A stretch of DNA of 39,739 nucleotides, from contig JAQGBZ010000496.1 in the NCBI GenBank assembly GCA_034687125.1, positions 1-39,739 on the forward strand, given 5' to 3'. The notes under the pieces were generated by a model. It was not told where the DNA came from. It searched no databases and was given only the letters and a program-made list of their open reading frames with translations. Each line of letters opens with the position of its first letter. Position 1 is the first letter of the stretch. The stretch is from Neelides folsomi. Its lineage: Eukaryota > Arthropoda > Collembola > Neelipleona > Neelidae. Positions 23,501 to 35,617 of the stretch are shown here, piece after piece. The translations under genes were made by a program, and so were the position numbers.

Positions 23501-23924
23501 GCGAAAGTTTGGAAAAACGATGTTTGAAGAAATTGACGAAATGAGAAAATGCGAAGATGCTGGGATTTCTGATAATTTCTGTGCCTGTATTATTCCAAAG
23601 AACCTTTCCATAAATGATTCTCTTTTATTACAAGTCGGTCTGACGGCCGTTGAACATATTAATGAATTACTTCCTGTAAATTGTAAAAGACTCAAACTTG
23701 AGTCATTGACTGCTGGTGCAGTTATGGAAAAGACTAACGAGATGTGGACTTACATTGTGGCATTTATTACAACCCCTGGTCAGTTCCTTTTTGAGGCTAA
23801 TGTGGATTTTAACGTGAAGAAAAAAACATTCAAAGTCTCAACTGATATTCTTAGAATGAATAAAATTACTACTGATGTAAATTGTGTTCACGACTCCTTT
23901 TTCGAAAAATATTGCTATTGTTAA
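20592..23924 (+). CDS. DUF229-family type II membrane protein, ten exons, 670 aa
   Basis: Exons: 20592-20757, 20910-21082, 21197-21330, 21482-21840, 21948-21972, 22113-22237, 22479-22603, 22710-22943, 23133-23269, 23390-23924, total 2013 bases. The hydrophobic segment LLWILLFFSLTSLTTYSI after a basic stretch (residues about 19-38) is a signal anchor, giving a luminal or extracellular domain. DUF229 belongs to the alkaline phosphatase/sulfatase-like fold. Seen here are GFIVNTPSCRI, NVLLLGIDSMSRLSF (active-site region, about 239-253), the split GYTK|VGENTYPN, PFLY-type TWLTNLAH, and FFMSDHGYRYG (metal-binding Asp-His, about 442-452). A Cys-containing C-terminal domain ends EKYCYC. No substrate is established for the family that I could state. 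The exon 1 donor (AACT|GTAAAA) is the only phase-compatible choice I found and is the least certain junction. Exon 6 uses a GC donor. The frame is open throughout. Confidence 0.92.
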
Positions 23925-24496
23925 CAAATTCCTATATTCCTAACACGATTTTAATTATTAATTAACGTACGTTCTTATTATCAGTTGACATAAAATCATT
24001 GGAGCTATTTATTTACTGTGCCAATTTTGTGTTTTGAGAATCCTAATCAATCCGACCTTCTTTGGTATGTATACAGAGGCTTATGAATTAACTCAAATAA
24101 TTAACGCAAATAAGGTCTGTAATTTTTAAATGAAGTTTATTAATTTTTAAATTATGCAACCTATTTATTTATGTACATTATAGTTAATACCTATTAAAGA
24201 ATGATATAAACTTTATAATACATATTATTATATCGTATTTATATTATGAATAAAATTATTGAGGTATACTATAGATGATAGTTAGGCATGTAACATACGA
24301 TATACTTAGGTATTTATAAATACACAAATATATAGCAAGTGTAAATATTTATCTTATGAACTATTTAGATTGAAAAAGAATTTTTACAACTTATAATATT
24401 TGTATTTTTCATCTAATAAATAAAATGATATGCGAAGGGATATTTGTTTCATTAATTAATATTCATAATTTACTAATCATTTTAAATATGGGTCAA
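23925..24496. other. convergent intergenic spacer, no gene seen
   Basis: Lies between the stop codons of the plus-strand DUF229 gene and the minus-strand J-domain gene, so it should hold both 3' UTRs. It is AT-rich with several AATAAA-like words and no ORF of note. Confidence 0.5.
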
Positions 24497-26838
24497 TTAT
24501 ATATGAAAATCAAAGGCCATTCTCCAAAGGTTTTTCTCCAAATCTTCCATATAAGATTCGGTGTCAGAAACATCGTTGTCGAATTCTTCATTGTTATCAT
24601 ATTTCATTCTTTTGATCGGATTGCCCAGAACCTTAAAAGCTATTTGTACCAATTTAAAAATCTCTTCTTCTTGTTTTTGAACTGACTCGTTATTTACGTG
24701 CTTATCTATATTATAAAATTAACAAAGGCAATTAAATTTTAGGCATCAAGGACATAATTATATGAATATTTTTAAGTAGATAATGTTTATAATTGAATTT
24801 AACAGTCACCTGGATGATGTTGTCTCATCTTGGCTTTAAAAGCTTTATGAATCTCTTCTCCTGTTGCATCTTTTGAAACTCCCAGCACGGAATAATAGCA
24901 AAGGCTTTCCTGACTTTTCCGATTTTCCTCCTCCTTCTCCTCTTCCTCCTTCTTCAATTCTTTTACATGTTCAAAAAGTTCCTGGTATTTCTTTGAGTCG
25001 CTTTGAATTTTAAACAATACCTGCTCAGATAAAGTGTTGTAAGGATAAAAATATATAACACACCTTAATATGAAAAATGTGCATTTATTAGAAATGCCTT
25101 ACGTATTAATTGACAATATTGTAAAGATTCATAATAGAAATAGATATATTAATTTTTATATAGGTATACAGTTAGTATTTTAATAAATCAATTAACATAT
25201 ATGTAAATACGTTGCATTTGTCCAGAGCTTCATCAAAAAGTTTAAGTCTCATAAGACTGAGAACGTTGAGAATTAAACCCATTCGAAGGTTGGGAGAAAT
25301 CCTCACCACATAACGACTGATATTTACAGCTTCCAAATAATCCTTTAATTTGTAAGAACAATAGCCGAGCAAATAATACAATTCGGCTTGAACTACAAAC
25401 TGTAAATGAAAACGCACAATTACAATGTTGATTTTTATAATGTCTAATATTTGTGAAAATCAATTATATTATTTAATTTGAGCTAACACTTTTTGGGAAC
25501 ATTTGCCTGTTTGTTTCAACAGCCAAAGTTAAGTTTTTCCTTGCAGAACAAAAGTCACCTCTTATAAGATCTTCCCTTCCGTAAACCTCATACCGCTGAA
25601 TCTCGTAAATTCTCTATAAATTAATAATTTAACAATTATTTTCTGTTTTTATAAGAATAATATCAATATTTTATATCGATAAAATGCAACCACTTATAAT
25701 AGTAAATCTTTAATATTTAGTTTTTTTGTTAACATTAATTAAATACCCTTTTAATTGTTCTATAAATAAATATATTTTTTTCCGGAACAAAGCCAATGTC
25801 AGAATCGTTTACACATTGAGAAATAATAGCGTGGGCCAATTCAAGATCCCCCTGTTGATACTTTATTAAGCAGAATAAATAATTCAACTCTGTGAAATTA
25901 TTTTGGTTCATTGTGATATTTCTGCAAATAATATACACATTTAATAAATAAATGAGTGATTAATTCTTTTTATTAGTTTTTTAAATTTTTAATACCATAT
26001 AAATTATTATATAAGAATTACTATTAAGATTTTCGAGAACTTACGTGAAGAATTCTTCTGCTTCTGAAATTTTTCTCAAGCAAATCAAGAAGTCAAGTTT
26101 TCTTATCTCAAGTTGTTCGTCAGAACCAAACCGTTGGATCATTTTGTTGGTCATATTTAAAGCCTGTAAAAATTGATTCAAATCTGAATATTTCTACAAA
26201 TATTTTCCATTTGAATTTTTAAAAAAAATCAATGTTTTAATTAATCATACGGATTCAATCTTTCCATTTTTCATTGCTTCTTGAATGGATATTTCCAAAC
26301 TTAATTTGTTTCTCATCTTTTGGTAGAATGTAACTGGGATTTCAAATTTTGGATAACATTTTTCATTTTCCTCCCAGGCAAATTGATGAATTTCGACATG
26401 TGATGAAAGATTGGGTTTGAATTGTGATTCTATTTCGTTTTCCCCTAATGATTCAAAGACTGGTGGCGAATCTTCACTCTCGTTTTCAACCGTCTCAATC
26501 ACAATCTCCTCTCGTCGGCTTGTTTCCTTTTCATTTATTTCCCACTCTTCTTCTTCAGCTACAAATTTCCCAAATTTAACTTTCTCAATTTTGATCCTTT
26601 CAATTTCAATGGTCGAAGTTCTAATTGTTCCTCTTTGTTCATATTCAACGTCTTCATATTCCGAATCAGAATCAGAATTATCCGTCGTTTTGCTATTGGA
26701 GAAAGTTTGAGGTTTTTTCTCAAAATTCCCCATTTCGAGGTCTGAAAGACCAAAAATGCAGGTGTTGAAACTTTCCTGGTCTTTCACCTCAAAATCCTCC
26801 ATTGGGTTCGAATGAAAGAGTGACAAATATGAACCCAT
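24497..26838 (-). CDS. TPR and J-domain co-chaperone, seven exons, 538 aa
   Basis: Exons (minus strand): 26838-26251, 26163-26045, 25921-25747, 25613-25488, 25399-25211, 25020-24810, 24705-24497, total 1617 bases. Residues 1-196 (one exon) are acidic and low-complexity (DNSDSDSEYEDVEYE, EEEEWEINEKE) with no known domain. Residues about 197-400 are helical and TPR-like, for example AELYYLLGYCSYKLKDYLEA. A charged Lys/Glu coiled stretch at 415-436 leads into a J domain (about 440-505). The J domain has YYSVLGVSKDATGEEIHKAF, the HPD triad at 468-470 completed across an intron, and IAFKVLGNPIKRMKYD. TPR-J proteins stimulate Hsp70 ATPase and pass clients between chaperones. DNAJC7 is the best-known layout of this kind, but the repeats here are weak, so I give no orthologue. 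An in-frame TAG lies two codons before the ATG, which fixes the start. Confidence 0.88.
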
Positions 26839-27906
26839 TTCTTCCTATATTTATATTCATAAATAAATTTCACTGAGGTTCTTGTCCTTCGAATTTCTTC
26901 TAACTCAATTCTGGGAAATTGTCGAACTGCGACTTTATTAGCTTTGCTTTGCGCGATGACACTATTAAATAACACAATATCATATTTACTTATATTTATT
27001 TCATTTTATGCATATTTCAGTATATGATAATATTCATTTTATAACGTAATGTTAAACTGTAATTAAATATTCCATATATGAAAAATCACAATGCATATTG
27101 TAGACTCCAACTAAAGGGATATCAGTAAGACTAGACGTGTGAAATTTAAATTGACATAAATAATGATTTCTTATAAACAGCAGAATTGAAACTTAAGAAT
27201 TGTTTAATGTAACGTAATAAACTATAAACATGTAAGAAGATAAGTGTTAGATAAACATAAATTATCCATAAATCAAATCCAATCCAATAAACCAAAAGAT
27301 ATTCATTGTTGTGTTAAATGGTATCCTCCAATCGTTTAATGTCAACAGCAAAAATGTTCATGGGAGCTAAAAATGACATTTGAGAATGTATAAAAATGAA
27401 GCTTCAACATAAAATAAGACATTACTCTCTAATCGTAAACAAAATAATGTAATTCAACATTCTGTTGATGCAGTTAAATACAATTCGGCAATTTCTTTTG
27501 TCTCTTAGAATTGAGTCTTGTGTATTACTTATTAAATATTTAACACTTGATTTCATTCTACAAGAATGGACAGATAAACGTTACTCGTTATCTTATTCAG
27601 ATTCAACAATAAACTTTCTATCATAAAGTGATAATATGCTGGTGGTCACACATTAGTTATGGTACAACTACCTAAATATTTATTTTAAGTATTTGTATAG
27701 TTATACAAAATATGGTACATACTGATAAATGTACTATTTACATATAATGAAACAAATGAAAAAAGTATTTTTGAGAATTATGTATTGTTTGTGAATGAAA
27801 ATGATGTTAATTCATAATATTTAAGATGTTAGAAGAATTTTTTGGGTTTTATTCATGCTGATTTGAAAGAATAGTGGAGAGAGACAAGATAAAATTCAAG
27901 TTTGAT
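26839..27906. other. intergenic spacer, no gene seen
   Basis: Holds the 5' UTR and promoter of the J-domain gene (its right end near 26840-26960 is less AT-rich, with stops in the coding frame) and the 3' UTR of the small secreted-peptide gene. I recognise nothing else. Confidence 0.5.
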
Positions 27907-28305
27907 TTAAACGTAGTAGTGATAAGGAGAGGCAACGACGTAGCTTGGTCCAACACCGTTGTTTGGTCCATCGGTCCATCCATGAGTGTATGCGTGATGT
28001 CCGGCAGTGTAGATGAATTGTGGAGCGGCAGCAGCCACAGCCACGAGAAGAGCAACCAAGAGCTATATCAAATAAAATACTCAATTAGTAATCTCATTCC
28101 TTAATTTTCAATCATAATTAAAATAATATCCAATAAAATTAAATGATACAGAAAAATAAAATGTTCAGATTGAAGTAATGTGTTGATGTTGGATTTTCAG
28201 AATAGAACTCAATAATTGAAATTGAAATGGAGACTCAATAAAAGTTTGTTTATTGAAAGTGAATGGATGTCAATAAGGATAAATACTTACGAGGATCTTG
28301 AACAT
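27907..28305 (-). CDS. small secreted His/Tyr-rich peptide, two exons, 56 aa
   Basis: Exons (minus strand): 28305-28291 (15 bases, five codons MFKIL) and 28062-27907. A canonical GTAAGT donor and TTTGATATAG acceptor join them in phase 0. The signal peptide runs MFKILLLVALLVAVAAAA, likely cut before PQF. The mature part of about 37 residues contains GHHAYTHGWTDG, GVGPSYVV and the end SPYHYYV, rich in His, Tyr and Gly and without Cys. Tiny first exons that encode the start of the signal peptide are common in arthropod cuticle and other small secreted protein genes, and the composition suits a cuticular or glandular peptide. I do not recognise the family. The strong TATA element upstream supports a real, highly expressed gene. 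Confidence 0.75.
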
Positions 28306-28390
28306 GTTGAAGATTGAAGTTGATTTCGTTGTTCTGTAGACAAGAAAAGGACTTGAGCGTGTGAATGATCTTCTTACCTTCAACTTGAAC

Positions 28391-28397
28391 TTATATA
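28391..28397 (-). promoter_or_regulatory. TATA box of the small secreted-peptide gene
   Basis: The minus strand reads TATATAA, 86 bases upstream of the ATG at 28305. A start about 30 bases further on would fall near 28361, beside TCATTCACACG, leaving a 5' UTR of about 55 bases. Confidence 0.6.
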
Positions 28398-29796
28398 CTT
28401 ACTCGCATTTTTTTACGCCACACGCTTTGCAAAAAAGTAAAAGGGGTGCGAAAGGGACTTTCAGCTTCATCAACTACAAAAGGTATGCAAATTACTAATT
28501 GTATCCCTCTGCAGGTAGCTAATGCAAAGGTAGAGGATAGAAAAGGGGAATGTCGTCTATCTGGTATATCTACTTACATTTACCATTAGTATTGGTGTAT
28601 TGGTAGTTAATATATGGGGTGTGGTGATGCGAATCGGGATCCGGGTCCGCCCAACCAACACATCTCCCTGCAAACAACCTTGAGATTCCACCAGAGACCC
28701 AAAATCTTGTCAAGAAAAACTTAATTGGTTTTAAGGAAGCTTCACTGGCACGTTTCAAATATGAAGATTATAAACCACTTCATAATTTGTATAAAAGATT
28801 CCCCTGATGTATGATTAGAATCTCATTATTGTCATTAGAATTCTTTTAACGCGTTTCGATTTTGCATAACAAGCGAGAAACTTGTATTAAATATGGGAGG
28901 ATGAAGAAATACTATTGGCATTGCGTGCTTTTAGATTACTTATTAACCTATACAAGATTTTATTCTTTGATATCTTATAATAAAACCTAATTGTTATGTA
29001 CAATTGGGTACATAATAAATAAAATCAAGTCATTTTTTATTCAATTCCATTTTCCTAGAATTATTTTTTAAGCAAATTCTATCCATTCTATATTTCCCAT
29101 TGTGAATACAATGTCTTGATTTGATATTTTATTCTATAATTTTATAGTTATTGTTATTATTATCCATTATCTTGTGCAGGTAATCATGTTACAATGATTG
29201 AATTAAATGAGTGATATGTATTACTACTAAATTATTAACATTGAATATATATTACAGATTAGTCTGCTTCTCTAATATTGAAGAAAATATGTATATTAGA
29301 ATGCTCTATAAATTATAGTATTTATAATGTACTATTGAATATGTACGTGAATCTTTATTAGTGAGCTTTGTCTCAGGTAAACAATTTATGTAAGATACAG
29401 TTCCTAACAAGGACATTTGAAGACTTGAACTTCATATAATCAATTGTACATTGCTCATTGGTTGACACTAAAAATAATTATAACTTCTTTTTGACAAATG
29501 GATCTATGAGACGATTGAATTTTAAACAGATAAATGAAAAAGGGTCATTCGCTGCCCTTTGGCCTTGCTTGAAATATACTCAAATAAACTATAGATTATA
29601 CATAAATAACTAACACATTTTAGCTTGGTTGAAATATTAAAATGACGTCATTGGAGCATTTCATTCCACAAGCACAACTTCGATTTCTACCATAAATAAA
29701 TTACAATTGAGGTTTTGATATTTTGTGTTGAAAATCTCAATAAGGATTTTGATCATATTGGTGAATTTGAATTTTACATCTGCTATTAAATCTAAA
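28398..29796. other. divergent intergenic region, no gene seen
   Basis: Lies between the minus-strand secreted-peptide gene and the plus-strand acyl-CoA synthetase, so it should contain both promoters. An open frame at 28570-28758 (minus) has no family resemblance and no splice support. The rest is AT-rich. Confidence 0.45.
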
Positions 29797-32700
29797 ATGA
29801 TAAAAGGAAACATTTTGCATTCTGAGTTAAACCTATCTGGGAATGAAGAAGAAGAATTTCACAAATGGGAAACTGTGCCTCAATACATATTAAGCAGAAT
29901 TAATCATCCTGATACCCATCAAAGGCCATGCATTGTAATTACTTTTTTAATTATTTGTTTCTAGAATTCCTCACTTCCTATTGTTTTTTTCTAAAGGTCT
30001 GCTAAATTGTTAAAATAAGATTTAAGATAATAGACTTGTAAGACATTCGGGATTTTCTTATTTAATATTGAATCGTTGATTTCCACTATTTAGGTTTAAA
30101 TGGTTTAATCTTCACAATTAATTTTCCTGTAGACGAATGGCGTGACTGGCGAATCATTGAAGTATTGTGATGTTGAGCCGATTTCCAGGAAAATTGCCTC
30201 GTTTTTCCACAAAAGGGGGTTGACTAAAGGCGGGATTGTGATATACACTTCATCCGAAGTCATCAATCTTCATGTTTTATTCCTTGGAATTTGGAGAGCT
30301 AATGGGGTCGTACGAGCTTTTTATCCAGAGGACTTGCCAGGTAAAATATCCCTTTGTACCTCCTATTATTCATCAAATAAACGGCTTAAACCATATTACT
30401 TATCATCAAAATGATTTCTTTTTACGCATTTGGGCTTATTCTTTGAAATACTATCACAGATCTCCTCATTGAAAAGATAAAAGAGTCAGATTGCAAGTGG
30501 ATCGTATGCGACAGTTCAAACGTGTCTAATTTACACTCGGCTTTCATGAAGGCTCGAGTTGATGTGATCATCATTGTGTTTGGAAAATATCCTGACTGTA
30601 TTTCCTTCAATGACATCTTGAATGAAGCATCCGATGATGGTTTATATTTTACATTGAAATATTAATTATTTGATCACATTTATTACAGTTTTCATAACAT
30701 TCGATGTCCTGATATAGAGTATACAGTATACAGATAAACCATTCTAAAGCTATTGCTTTTTTGTTTAGATTGCCCAAAAATGGAAATTAGCAAAGAAAGT
30801 CTAGCATTGATTCTCCCAACGAGTGGAACAACTGGGAAAAGCAAAGGAGCCATTTACAATCATTCGTCACTATTGAGGAATATTGTAATTTACGAGAAAA
30901 TCGAAATGAGCGAAAATATTGAAGATGGAATTCTCCTTACTGGGAAGCAAACTCATTTCACAGGGTCTGTTTGTCCATTGGCTTGTTTGGCTCGTCGAAG
31001 GAATCTCTTCATGCTCCCAGGGGCTAACAAAGAAAACATCTTTAACTGCGTCGTAAATTATCAGGTATGAATTGATGAATGTTCTTAATTGATCTATAAA
31101 AGAATATACAAGCACTTAAATGTATTTCTCTATTAAAAATGTCACGAGCTGTGAAAAAAATGAATTAAATTTACATTAATTCCCCAAACTCATCCGGTGG
31201 TGGTCTTTGTTCATGTAAATTGGTCATGTAGGATTTTGTATATGTAGTTATTGTACACTTATTTACTATTTATGTATGTAAAACACACCTTTGTATATGG
31301 AAGATGTAAACAAGGTGAATGTGTAATTAAATTAATGTTCAGATACGTGGGATCTTCAGCTTTCCTAAATTCATTCTCGATCTTCTTGATGACCTCGAAG
31401 GATTCGACGACGCCAGCAGAAGGATCGAATACGTAGGAACGTCTGGGTGCAACATTAGCCCATCATTTAATGGGAAGTTACAAGCTCACCTGCCGAACCT
31501 CAAATCATTCACGATTGTATGTAATTAACTAATTTATTCCCCTTAATTATCCTCTTCACGGAGGACAAGGAATTAAGAGCATTTTTTACCAAATTTTTAC
31601 AGATTTATGGGATGACGGAAGCTGGGCTTCTTTCGGCCTTTCGCACCTCATCTGTCACTCGAAATGGAAATGAAGCTTCTGGTTAAAACTGCTTTTCAAT
31701 TCATTGAATCCATTTTCCTTATAGTTCCATTCCCATTTATAAGTAATTATTCCAATTGCATTTTAATGAAAGCAATATTTCGTGTTTGTCATTTTGTCAT
31801 TTGGCAAGCATAATGGCAATGACACCATGCCAAATTGGGTAACAATTTAAGAGGGATTTTAAAGGAAAAGACAATGAAAAATATATTGATGCCAAGATAA
31901 TGATTGTATTAAATAGAGATTCCAGAATTCTCATGCGGAAAACTCGTTCCTGGAACTTTGCTCAAAGTGATGGACCCCGAGACTGGAGAAACATTAAGGC
32001 CTGAATTAAAAGGAGAACTTTGTTTCAAATCCGAATTAATTTGCAATGAATATTTTAAAAACTCGGAAGTGAGAACTGAATTGAAAAACTTTCCTTCTCC
32101 GCTTCTTTCCATTACTTACTCATTTGGTTTATTTAAATTAAAGGCAACTTTGAAAACGTTCAATGATGGGTGGATCCATTCGGGCGATTTGGGATATTTT
32201 GATCAACAAGGGTTCATTTACATCGTGGATCGAATTAAAGAAATATTCAAATATTTTAACAATCATGTAAATTCTTTACATTCAATCGATAACATATGAT
32301 ACAATTTAACGATTTCAATAAATTGAAGTGCTGTCATAAATTAAAAGAAGGGAATAAAAAAAACTATAAATTAATCACAATAAAGCAATAATATTTTAAT
32401 AAATAAATATATAAAGTGTCATTTTTGATAGATTTGTCCGGGAGAGATTGAGAATATCTTGCTTCAGCATCCATACGTAAAGGATGCATGCGTTATTGGG
32501 ATTCCCGATCCAGAAGGCGGCGATACAATTCCAAGAGCATTTGTCACATTAAATAAAGACACTTCAGTCCAAGAAGATATAAAGACAATTTCGTGCGCAA
32601 TTGAACAATTCGCAAACAGTAAGGAATTTATGACATTTCTTATCTTTCCAGGGTATCGAACCTCTGGATAACTTTTTTATATATTTAATTCTTGATATTT

Positions 32701-32876
32701 TGATCGTAAAAGGGAATGTCAAAGAAGCCATTAAGATCATTTTTGTTGACTGTTTAGATCAACTGGCGTCATACAAGCGCCTAAGAGGCGGCCTCTTCAT
32801 CCTCGACTCATTTCCAAAAGGGAAAACTGGAAAAGTTGTCAAAAACATGTTTAACGACATTCCGCTTCACTACTAA
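29797..32876 (+). CDS. acyl-CoA synthetase, 4CL/luciferase-like ANL family, ten exons, 551 aa
   Basis: Exons: 29797-29934, 30133-30340, 30460-30639, 30769-31064, 31343-31516, 31603-31681, 31917-32068, 32144-32266, 32432-32618, 32758-32876, total 1656 bases. AMP-binding enzymes activate a carboxylate with ATP, then transfer it to CoA. Core motifs in order: LPTSGTTGKSKG (192-202, P-loop), YGMTEAG (334-340), GWIHSGDLGYFD (418-429), VDRIKEIFKY (437-446, hinge and C-terminal domain), CPGEIE, and PKGKTGK with the catalytic Lys near 538. Length and layout match insect 4CL/luciferase-like synthetases. The C-terminus LHY is not a standard peroxisomal SKL signal. Substrate is not readable from sequence; medium or long fatty acids are common for this group. 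The frame could extend to an upstream TTG, but the ATG at 29797 is the first. The 75-base intron at 32069-32143 is stop-free in frame. Confidence 0.93.
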
Positions 32877-33073
32877 TCGAATAATCCATGAAAAAATTTC
32901 TGGATCTGGACTGGACTGAATTCATTAATTTGTTTACATAAATGGTGCCAACAAAAGAAGCTACACATACTTACCTATCACAATAATACATTAAAATATA
33001 TTTATAAAGAATCTATACTAATTTAATTTATTATCAATCAATTCTACATAATCAATTCTACATTCGTTTAAAA

Positions 33074-33079
33074 AATAAA
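33074..33079 (+). terminator. candidate polyadenylation signal of the acyl-CoA synthetase
   Basis: AATAAA about 200 bases past the stop codon at 32876. An ATTAAA at 32990-32995 is an alternative. Either could serve. Confidence 0.3.
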
Positions 33080-35396
33080 GAACAACTACGAAGAAAGTCA
33101 AATTAAAAACTCTTGTTTGACAATTCTTGCACAGAAAGATTAATTTTTATTCAATTGGGTAATTCCAGCTCTCAAAGAAATGAATGCTTATCTAATATAC
33201 TTTACCCTTTTAATATCCTTGATTCCAGGTATTTGCATGATTATAAAGAGGTCAGTCGTATTCTAAGAACTCAGAACTTGCCGAACGAGTCAAACTTTTT
33301 GAATCATCATCAATCCATTTTTACGAATTGTTTATCGTGCAAATACTTAAGTAAATGGGATTCCATTCTGATACTTATAAAACCTTAGCATATTTTTGAT
33401 GGATTTGTTATAGGTAGAATAAAAAGTTATAAATTGGTTGTTTCGCACTTGTAAATATTTTTCCATGAACTCCTTTCAATCTCAATGAAGTGGAGTTTGA
33501 GTTTTGAACAAAGTAAAAACTATAACTTATGAAGTAATAAGAGCAAAGTATCTGTACATATTTATAAGAATGTATATCAGAAATTCATTTTTATATTCTT
33601 AAATCAAATATTAAACTTACCAAGTTATAGCTTTCTTTTTCTTTCATCAGATCCATGAAACTTCCCAAGAATTTAGGAAAGCGAAATAGAGTTCTTTCAC
33701 GTTGAAAAAGATAAAGAGATTGGACATTTGCGTTTCGTTTTTATTAAAAATCTTATCATTTTCTATTTAATTTCTCTGAATTTCTTTATCAAAAACGTTT
33801 AAGAATTTTATTAAATAATCGTCTTTTAAAGCGTGGATTTTAATAAAGGGCCAATAAATTGATCAAGTTGAGTGCCAGAAGGACTCGACTGTTTTAATAT
33901 CTTATTTCCTATTCCTATTCCACCTCAATATGATTGATGAAGATTTGTGTTTATTCGTGTGTAAAATGAATTTGTTTTCGTGGACCCGCCGTGACACTTC
34001 ATATTTCTACCTTATGAATTTAATATAAAGGTTTTGGTCTCGAAATTCTTCTGAATATTATCTTGGATTCTCCTGGAATTTGGATTCCTTTGGAACAAGA
34101 GGAAATCGAAGGAATGAAAACATTCAACCTCGTTGCACACTTCCAAACTGAGATATTACTTTAAACAATTGAAATTCAATGTGCATAAAATGGAGTCCAA
34201 AGACCTTTGCAAATGTGACGAAGCAAGAGGGAAGAAAGTTTTGCAACTGGAACTTTTGGTTAAATGTATATTCAAAGTCCCATCATTGTTGAAGTTGGCG
34301 AAGGGAATAGGGAAAGGTGTGTTCATTTACCCGTGAGGGAAAGAGATTTGTGTCCATAGAGGATTTTCCTTCTTCCTCTTCCTTTCACCCGCTTAATCCC
34401 TTCAATTCCTTCTTTTTTTCTATAAGAAAGACGATTCTTATTTTCTTCGATTCGCATCTTTACAACGTTGAACCATTACGTTTACTTTTACAGTAAAAAT
34501 GATTAGAAAAACAATTTGAATAATTCGAGGCTTAAAACAAGAAACCAATTTAGAAACCAATAAACTTATGTTCTTAAAAATAATTGAAAAAGTTAAAATT
34601 GGGGTAAAATATTCAGGATTTTAAATATTTATTTACCCCTCTATTACATAGATGAGTAAATGACGAAGAATGTGGAATTTGAAATAGGGAAGCAGAAGAC
34701 AGCTGTGGAGTTCACGCCGCTCTCATCAATCATTATTCCAACTAAAGGTCTTCTCCCATATTATGTGCTCGAGATATTCTAAATTTTGTGTTGGATATCG
34801 AACCTATTCATTTATCATTCTATTAGAACAAAACTCCCTCACTTTCCAATTCCCTCCACCGAAACCGCCCGGATGATATGCCTATAGGTTAATAATGTTC
34901 CACCCATTTCTCGTTCATCTGCATGGATTTCCTTTATCTTCCCCTCCGACGGAGCCTCAACATCCCTCAACCACTCATTCTAATGCCCAATAAATCATTA
35001 TTAAGATACACAGGACAGGGCGGAGTGCTCCGACGTACGAATATTTACATCTCGACGACTTAATTCCGTATTCTGATGAGGAAACTTCATTCCGACTCAT
35101 CTTCTTGTCGACTCCCTCAACTCACATTAAACCTTAAATTATCAACTGAAGGTTCAATCTTTGTAAATTCAAGCTTCGCGTGGAAGTTTCCTTGCTTCTT
35201 TTATCCACCCCTATATTTCATAACACACATAATTTAGAGTCTGTCAATAGCAAGCAGTGTGTATGCACAGTCAACTGTGAGTGATTACCACATTACATTT
35301 TATGTCTTACGTCCTATTTCATCTTTAATGTAAAATGTTGCTTTTTACTAACTGGTGCATTAAAAACGTGCATTTATAAAGGAAAATACATTATAA

Positions 35397-35617
35397 TGGA
35401 ATCTTCAATAAGTCATGATCAATTTCGATTACAATTTTTATTTTTTTCGAGTATATAAAAATACATTAATCCTTGGTAATATAAGGAAATAAAAGATTTA
35501 TGATTTACTTCAAACCATAAGCAAATCAACCAGGATATATACATTTACTTGTAAATAGAATATTACAAATTCGAAAAAATTGTAATCGGCATTGATTATG
35601 ACTTATTGAAGATTCCA
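35397..35617. repeat. 43-base inverted repeat pair, fold-back or MITE remnant
   Basis: Left arm 35397-35439 begins TGGAATCTTCAATAAGTCAT. Right arm 35575-35617 is its reverse complement with three mismatches. The spacer is 135 bases. Similarity continues inward with a short indel (ATTTTTTTCGA against TTCGAA). No transposase ORF lies between, and I see no clear target duplication. Confidence 0.75.

Noticed and set aside
26411..26710. 99-codon plus-strand frame rich in Ser
   Set aside because: Mirror of the Glu/Asp-rich exon 1 of the TPR-J gene, whose complement naturally reads as Ser/Phe codons.
33113..33388. 91-codon plus-strand frame after the acyl-CoA synthetase
   Set aside because: Lies in the likely 3' flank, has no domain, and the synthetase is already complete at PKGKTGK and its stop.
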